A stretch of 64,000 bases of DNA from Ancalomicrobiaceae bacterium S20. GTDB lineage: Bacteria; Pseudomonadota; Alphaproteobacteria; Rhizobiales; Ancalomicrobiaceae. Every line of letters starts with the position of its first letter. Within the stretch, counting starts at the first letter, position 1. The stretch lies in NCBI GenBank assembly GCA_040269895.1, contig CP158568.1, positions 2,884,716-2,948,715 of the forward strand, given 5' to 3'. Both the position numbers and the translations under genes were made by a program. Of the stretch, positions 59,662-64,000 are shown piece by piece. Under the pieces are notes generated by a model that worked only from the letters and a program-made list of their open reading frames with translations, did not search any database and had not been told where the DNA came from.

Positions 59662-61335
59662 ATGGCCGAGACCGATCTGCCCGAACGCGAGAGCATGGAA
59701 TTCGACGTCGTCATCGTCGGCGCCGGCCCGGCCGGCCTTGCCGCGGCGATCCGGCTGAAGCAGATCGCCGCCGAGAAGGGCGAGGACATCTCGGTCGTCG
59801 TGCTGGAAAAGGGCTCCGAGGTCGGCGCCCACATCCTGTCCGGCGCCGTGGTCGACCCGGTCGGCGTCGACCGGCTGCTGCCGGGCTGGCGCGAGGAGAG
59901 CGATCATCCGTTCAAGACGCCGGTGACCGAGGACCGCTTCCTGTTCCTCGGCCCGGCCGGCTCGATCCGGCTGCCGAACTTCGCCATGCCGAAGCTGATG
60001 GACAACCACGGCAACTACGTCGTGAGCCTCGGCAATGTCGCGCGCTGGCTCGCGCAGAAGGCCGAGGCGCTCGGCGTCGAGATCTATCCGGGCTTCGCCG
60101 CCTCGGAAGTACTCTACGACGATCAGGGCCGGGTCATCGGCGTCGCGACCGGCGACATGGGCGTCGGCCGCGACGGCGCCCCGAAGGACAGCTTCACCCG
60201 CGGCATGGCCCTGATGGGCAAGTATGTGCTGATCGGCGAAGGCGCGCGCGGCTCGCTCGCCAAGCAGCTCATCGCCAAGTTCGGCCTCGACAAGGGCCGC
60301 GAGCCGGCCAAGTTCGGCATCGGCCTCAAGGAGCTGTGGACCGTCGACCCGGCCAAGCACAAGCCCGGCCTGGTGCAGCATTCGTTCGGCTGGCCGCTCG
60401 ACGGCAAGACCGGCGGCGGCTCGTTCCTCTACCACCTCGAAGACAACCAGATCGTCGTCGGCTTCGTGGTGCACCTGAACTACAAGAATCCGTGGCTGTC
60501 GCCGTTCGAGGAGTTCCAGCGCTTCAAGACGCATCCGGCGATCCGCGACGTGTTCGAGGGCGCCAAGCGCGTCTCCTACGGCGCGCGTGCCATCACCGAG
60601 GGCGGCTTCCAGTCGGTGCCGAAGCTGACCTTCCCGGGCGGTGCCCTCATCGGCTGCTCGGCCGGCTTCGTCAACGTGCCGCGCATCAAGGGCTCGCACA
60701 ACGCCGTGCTCTCCGGCATGCAGGCGGCCGAGGCCGTCGCGGAAGCGCTGGCCGCCGGCCGCGCCAATGACGAGCCGATCGCCTACGACAAGGGCTGGCG
60801 CGGTTCGGACATCGGCAAGGACCTGCACAAGGTCCGTAACGTCAAGCCGCTGTGGTCGAAGTTCGGGACGCTCCTCGGTATTCCGCTCGGCGGCCTCGAC
60901 ATGTGGACCAACGAGCTGTTCGGCTTCTCGCTGTTCGGCACGCTGAAGCACGGCAAGCCGGACCATGCGAGCCTGGCGCCGGCCAACCTGATGAAGCCGA
61001 TCCAGTATCCGAAGCCGGACGGCAAGATCTCGTTCGACCGCCTGTCGTCGGTGTTCCTGTCGAACACCAACCACGAGGAGGATCAGCCGATCCACCTCAA
61101 GGTCAAGGACATGTCGACCCAGATCGCCGACGAGTACGGCACCTATGCCGGCCCGTCGCAGCGCTACTGCCCGGCCGGCGTCTACGAGTGGGTGATCAAG
61201 GACGAGCGACCGACCTTCGTGATCAACGCGCAGAACTGCGTGCACTGCAAGACCTGCGACATCAAGGATCCGAACCAGAACATCAACTGGACGACGCCCG
61301 AGGGCGCCGGCGGTCCGAACTATCCGAACATGTGA
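59662..61335 (+). CDS. Electron-transfer flavoprotein-ubiquinone oxidoreductase
   Basis: Passes electrons from ETF, reduced by acyl-CoA dehydrogenases, to ubiquinone in the inner membrane, using FAD and a [4Fe-4S] cluster. The 557-residue protein has the FAD site VDVVIVGAGPAGLAAAIRLK-type (IVGAGPAGLAAAIRLKQI), YNLSF-like membrane region, and the C-terminal cluster cysteines QNCVHCKTCDIKDP. ATG 59662 follows GGAGCGACCC. It lies divergently beside the glycosylase gene, a common rhizobial pairing. Confidence 0.96.
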   Translation: MAETDLPERESMEFDVVIVGAGPAGLAAAIRLKQIAAEKGEDISVVVLEKGSEVGAHILSGAVVDPVGVDRLLPGWREESDHPFKTPVTEDRFLFLGPAGSIRLPNFAMPKLMDNHGNYVVSLGNVARWLAQKAEALGVEIYPGFAASEVLYDDQGRVIGVATGDMGVGRDGAPKDSFTRGMALMGKYVLIGEGARGSLAKQLIAKFGLDKGREPAKFGIGLKELWTVDPAKHKPGLVQHSFGWPLDGKTGGGSFLYHLEDNQIVVGFVVHLNYKNPWLSPFEEFQRFKTHPAIRDVFEGAKRVSYGARAITEGGFQSVPKLTFPGGALIGCSAGFVNVPRIKGSHNAVLSGMQAAEAVAEALAAGRANDEPIAYDKGWRGSDIGKDLHKVRNVKPLWSKFGTLLGIPLGGLDMWTNELFGFSLFGTLKHGKPDHASLAPANLMKPIQYPKPDGKISFDRLSSVFLSNTNHEEDQPIHLKVKDMSTQIADEYGTYAGPSQRYCPAGVYEWVIKDERPTFVINAQNCVHCKTCDIKDPNQNINWTTPEGAGGPNYPNM

Positions 61336-61545
61336 CGCGATGCAGGGAGCGGCCGGGGCCCGGCAAGGCACCGACCGCTCCCTGCTCACGGCGCCCAATG
61401 CCGCTAACGCATCACCGGGCGATCAAAAACTCGGACTTAATCGATGCAGATCGCCGATGCATGCAATGCGATCGGCCATCGTCATCCTTTATTGACCGGC
61501 GCCGCGCACATCTTCTCGTGCACCTATTACGCAAGAGGATGACGT

Positions 61546-63042
61546 ATGCGTTGGGGGATCCGCATCCCCGAGAAGCCGAACGGAGCCGCGCTCGCTGCTC
61601 TGCTGCTCACGCACGTCACGGCCACTGTGCTGACCTACATGTGCACGGTCACGACGCTCGGCGAGGTCGTGATCTGGCTGCCGAACGCCGTCCTGCTCGC
61701 AGCACTCCTGCACTTCAAGGGTGAGCGCGCCTGGACGATGGCGGCGATCACCTTCGCGTCGGACTTCTTCATCGGTGCCGTCCGTTTCACCGTCGTCGAA
61801 GGAGGCTTCTACGGCCTGACCAACCTCGTCGAGGTCGCGATCGCCTATCAGCTGATGGCGCGTTTCGGCGCCTCGGCCCGGCTCGACAACATCGCCTCGT
61901 TCGGACGCTTCGTGGTCGCCGGCCCGCTGGTCGCGCCGATCGCCAGCTCGATCGCGGCAGCGCTGGCCATCCATTTTTCCGGCCGGGTCGATCTGCCCGT
62001 CGCCTCGCTGACGCTGCTGTGGTGGTACGGCGACGCGCTCGGCCTGCTGATCGTCACGCCGCTGCTGCTCGCGGTCCTCGATCCGCCAGAGACCGAGCCG
62101 AGCACCACCGCCTTCGATGCGGTGGTGGTGGTCGCGACCTGCGGGGTCGCGGTGCTGATCCTATCGGGTCTACCGACGCGGATCATCGGCGACGTGTCGC
62201 CGACCCCGACCGCGCTGCTGCCGGCCGTGCTGTTCATCGCGGCGCGCTACGGGCCGCGCGGCACGGCGCTGCTCGTCGCGGCGCTGTCGGTCGGCACGGC
62301 GTGGTCGCAAGCGGCCGGACACGCGCCGTTCGGGCCCGGCGAGACGCATGCGACGGTCCTGCGCATTCAGGAGTTCGTGGTCACGCTGTCGATCGTCGGC
62401 ATGGGCTTCGCCCTGCTGCTCGCCGAGCAGCGGGGGCACGCACGGGTGCTCGAGGAGCACGTGCGCGAACGCACGGCGGCGCTCGAGGAGACCAACCGCA
62501 AGCTCTCCCGGCTGAGTGCGACCGACGGCCTGACCGGCCTCGCCAACCGGCGCCGCTTCGATCAGACGCTGGCCGAGGTCTGCGCGGTCGGCCGCGCCGA
62601 CGGGGAGCCCGTCGCCGTGGCGCTGATCGACGTCGACCACTTCAAGGCCTACAACGACACCTATGGCCACCTCGCCGGCGACGACTGCCTGCGACGCATC
62701 GCGGAGGATCTGGCTGCCGCCGCGCAGATGCACGGGGGGCAGGCGGCGCGTTTCGGCGGCGAGGAGTTCGCCATCGTGTTCAGCGGGCTTTCCGGCGAGA
62801 CGGCGGCGATGATCGCGGTCGATCTCTGCCGCGACATCCGCGCCCGCGCAGACGTGCATCGGGCCTCGGCCTTCGGCGTCGTGACGGTCAGTATCGGCGT
62901 GGCGGCCGCCATCGGCAGTGCGGCGAGCCCGGCGCGGCTGCTCGAGCGCGCCGATGCCGCGCTCTATCGGGCCAAGAGCGCCGGCCGTAGCCGCGTCGAG
63001 ATCGACCGCGGGGCGCAGCCCATGCTGATCGTCCAGGCGTGA
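61546..63042 (+). CDS. MASE1-GGDEF diguanylate cyclase
   Basis: A 498-residue integral-membrane signalling protein. Residues about 1-300 form 8 or so hydrophobic segments of the MASE1 sensor type (GLTNLVEVAIAYQLMARFGA, WWYGDALGLLIVTPLLLAVL). The GGDEF domain from about residue 325 has DGLTGLANRRRFDQTL and the active site RFGGEEFAIVF, so it should make cyclic di-GMP. An inhibitory RxxD site just before GGEEF is absent. AGAGGATGACGT precedes the ATG. Confidence 0.92.
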   Translation: MRWGIRIPEKPNGAALAALLLTHVTATVLTYMCTVTTLGEVVIWLPNAVLLAALLHFKGERAWTMAAITFASDFFIGAVRFTVVEGGFYGLTNLVEVAIAYQLMARFGASARLDNIASFGRFVVAGPLVAPIASSIAAALAIHFSGRVDLPVASLTLLWWYGDALGLLIVTPLLLAVLDPPETEPSTTAFDAVVVVATCGVAVLILSGLPTRIIGDVSPTPTALLPAVLFIAARYGPRGTALLVAALSVGTAWSQAAGHAPFGPGETHATVLRIQEFVVTLSIVGMGFALLLAEQRGHARVLEEHVRERTAALEETNRKLSRLSATDGLTGLANRRRFDQTLAEVCAVGRADGEPVAVALIDVDHFKAYNDTYGHLAGDDCLRRIAEDLAAAAQMHGGQAARFGGEEFAIVFSGLSGETAAMIAVDLCRDIRARADVHRASAFGVVTVSIGVAAAIGSAASPARLLERADAALYRAKSAGRSRVEIDRGAQPMLIVQA

Positions 63043-63067
63043 GTGCAGTCGAGACGCTGAACCCGTT

Positions 63068-64000
63068 TCAGGTCCGCACGCGGTGGCGGAACCACGCGGC
63101 CGTGGTCCGCAGCCCGGTCTCGAACGGCGTCGGGTCGTTCCAGAAGTGCCGGGCGAACTTCGATCCGTCGACAATCAGCGGCTCGCGGAACTGGTGTCGC
63201 AGTTCCTCGATCTCGGCGAGATCGGGCCTGAACAGACCGGCGATCGGCAGCAGGAAGGCCGGCAGGCTGCGGACCCGCGCGGGCACGCCGAGGATCTCGG
63301 CGGTCAGCGCGATCAGTTCGCGCGAGGTGCGGGTCGGCGCGTTGGGCACGTGCCAGGCCTGACCGTAGGCGCTGTCCGGCGCGCCGAGCAGGCTCTCGAG
63401 CGCGCGAGCGAAATCGGCGACATAGGCGTAGTCGTGGGGCACGTCGGGCGAGCCGATCCACTGGGCCGCCCTGCCCTGCGCGAGGCGTCCGACGGTCGGG
63501 TCGCCGAGCCAGGACGACAGGGCGAACGGGCCATAGAAGTCCGGCGCCCGGACCGCGGTCGCGAGCACCCGGCCCTTGGCATGGGCCTCCTGCCACATCT
63601 CGGTGATCTCGGCGCGGACGCGCCCCTTCGGGCCGACCGGCCGCATCGGCAGATCCTCCGTCAGCGGACCGTCGAAGGGGCCGTACATGTAGAGATTGTC
63701 GGCGAAGATGAAGCGGGCGCTCGCGGCCTCTGCGGCCTCCAGCATCGCCTCCATGGCCTTCGGCCACTGCGTCTGCCAGATCGCGGTGCGGTACGGCAGG
63801 CCGATGGTCGAGATCAGCGTATCGGCACCCTTGGTCGCCGAACGCAGCGATGCCGCGTCGAAGACATCACCCTTGCGATAGGTGACGCCGCGCGGCAGTC
63901 CTTCCGGCGAGTGGCGCTGCACCACGGTGACGCGCGCGCCGACCGCCGCGAGTCGTTCGGTCAGCGACCGTCCGACCGGGCCGTAACCGAGCACCACCAC
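63068..64000 (-). CDS. NAD(P)-dependent epimerase/dehydratase family protein (copy 2), N-terminus outside the window
   Basis: A paralogue of the protein at 623-1594, with the same order of motifs: VVLGYGPVGRSLTERL (nucleotide site), DNLYMYGPFDGPL, RAPDFYGPF, HDYAYVADFARALESLLGAP and DGSKFARHFWNDPTPFETG near the end. The Rossmann motif begins only two residues from the window edge, so a few N-terminal residues are probably missing; the first codon seen (GTG) is unlikely to be the true start. The two copies differ in about half their positions by eye, so the duplication is old. Confidence 0.88.
   Translation of the reverse strand: MVVLGYGPVGRSLTERLAAVGARVTVVQRHSPEGLPRGVTYRKGDVFDAASLRSATKGADTLISTIGLPYRTAIWQTQWPKAMEAMLEAAEAASARFIFADNLYMYGPFDGPLTEDLPMRPVGPKGRVRAEITEMWQEAHAKGRVLATAVRAPDFYGPFALSSWLGDPTVGRLAQGRAAQWIGSPDVPHDYAYVADFARALESLLGAPDSAYGQAWHVPNAPTRTSRELIALTAEILGVPARVRSLPAFLLPIAGLFRPDLAEIEELRHQFREPLIVDGSKFARHFWNDPTPFETGLRTTAAWFRHRVRT

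Overview
The window is a GC-rich, densely coding stretch of a bacterial chromosome. Gene content and local order point to an alphaproteobacterium of the Hyphomicrobiales (Rhizobiales): a histone-deacetylase-like gene, xseB, dxs and tlyA lie close together; ribB is of the RibBX type; there is a TIGR02301 protein and a two-subunit glycyl-tRNA synthetase; and ppdK, polyprenyl synthase, S49 peptidase, family-4 UDG and ETF-quinone oxidoreductase all occur nearby. Assignment below order is not possible from the sequence alone. No rRNA, tRNA, CRISPR array, prophage or insertion sequence was seen.

Layout. 0-10 kb: a deacetylase fragment, a divergent epimerase/LysR pair, xseB-dxs (isoprenoid precursors), a Sco1-type copper protein, tlyA, sodC, an rRNA uracil methyltransferase and a LysE exporter. 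10-20 kb: Lrp regulator, EF-hand protein, a RibBX with an extra N-terminal helix-turn-helix domain, a low-GC orphan gene, aroC, dienelactone hydrolase, phosphatase, fabI, YedK-type DNA-protein crosslink enzyme and NUDIX. 20-32 kb: a second LysE exporter, YgfZ, HD hydrolase, a small phosphatase overlapping a NrtR/NadQ-like NAD regulator, an Nramp metal transporter with metal-regulator-like boxes, a DUF2339 membrane protein and a TPR protein. 32-46 kb: ppdK, meaB, cell-wall hydrolase, acuI, MFS transporter, parDE toxin-antitoxin, and nadA-nadB behind a perfect operator-like palindrome. 46-64 kb: trmN6-like methyltransferase, polyprenyl synthase, glyQ, a pabB-pabA-pabC folate operon, ispE and glyS, sppA, uracil-DNA glycosylase, ETF-QO, a MASE1 diguanylate cyclase and a second epimerase cut by the window edge.

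Linked functions. dxs, ispE and the polyprenyl synthase are three steps towards quinone side chains, which ETF-QO needs as its acceptor quinone. nadA and nadB make quinolinate for NAD, and a candidate repressor of that pathway is encoded 17 kb away. pabA, pabB and pabC form a complete p-aminobenzoate route.

Sequence quality. At least six otherwise normal genes (RNA methyltransferase, cell-wall hydrolase, TrmN6-like methyltransferase, pabA, ispE, UDG) are split by a single-base frameshift, mostly in or beside short homopolymers, and meaB seems to carry two compensating shifts. ispE should be essential here, so consensus or assembly errors explain the pattern better than gene decay. Each is annotated as one reconstructed gene.

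The most unusual items are the helix-turn-helix/RibBX fusion, the candidate NAD regulon, a lower-GC segment inside glyS, and a lower-GC orphan gene next to ribBX.
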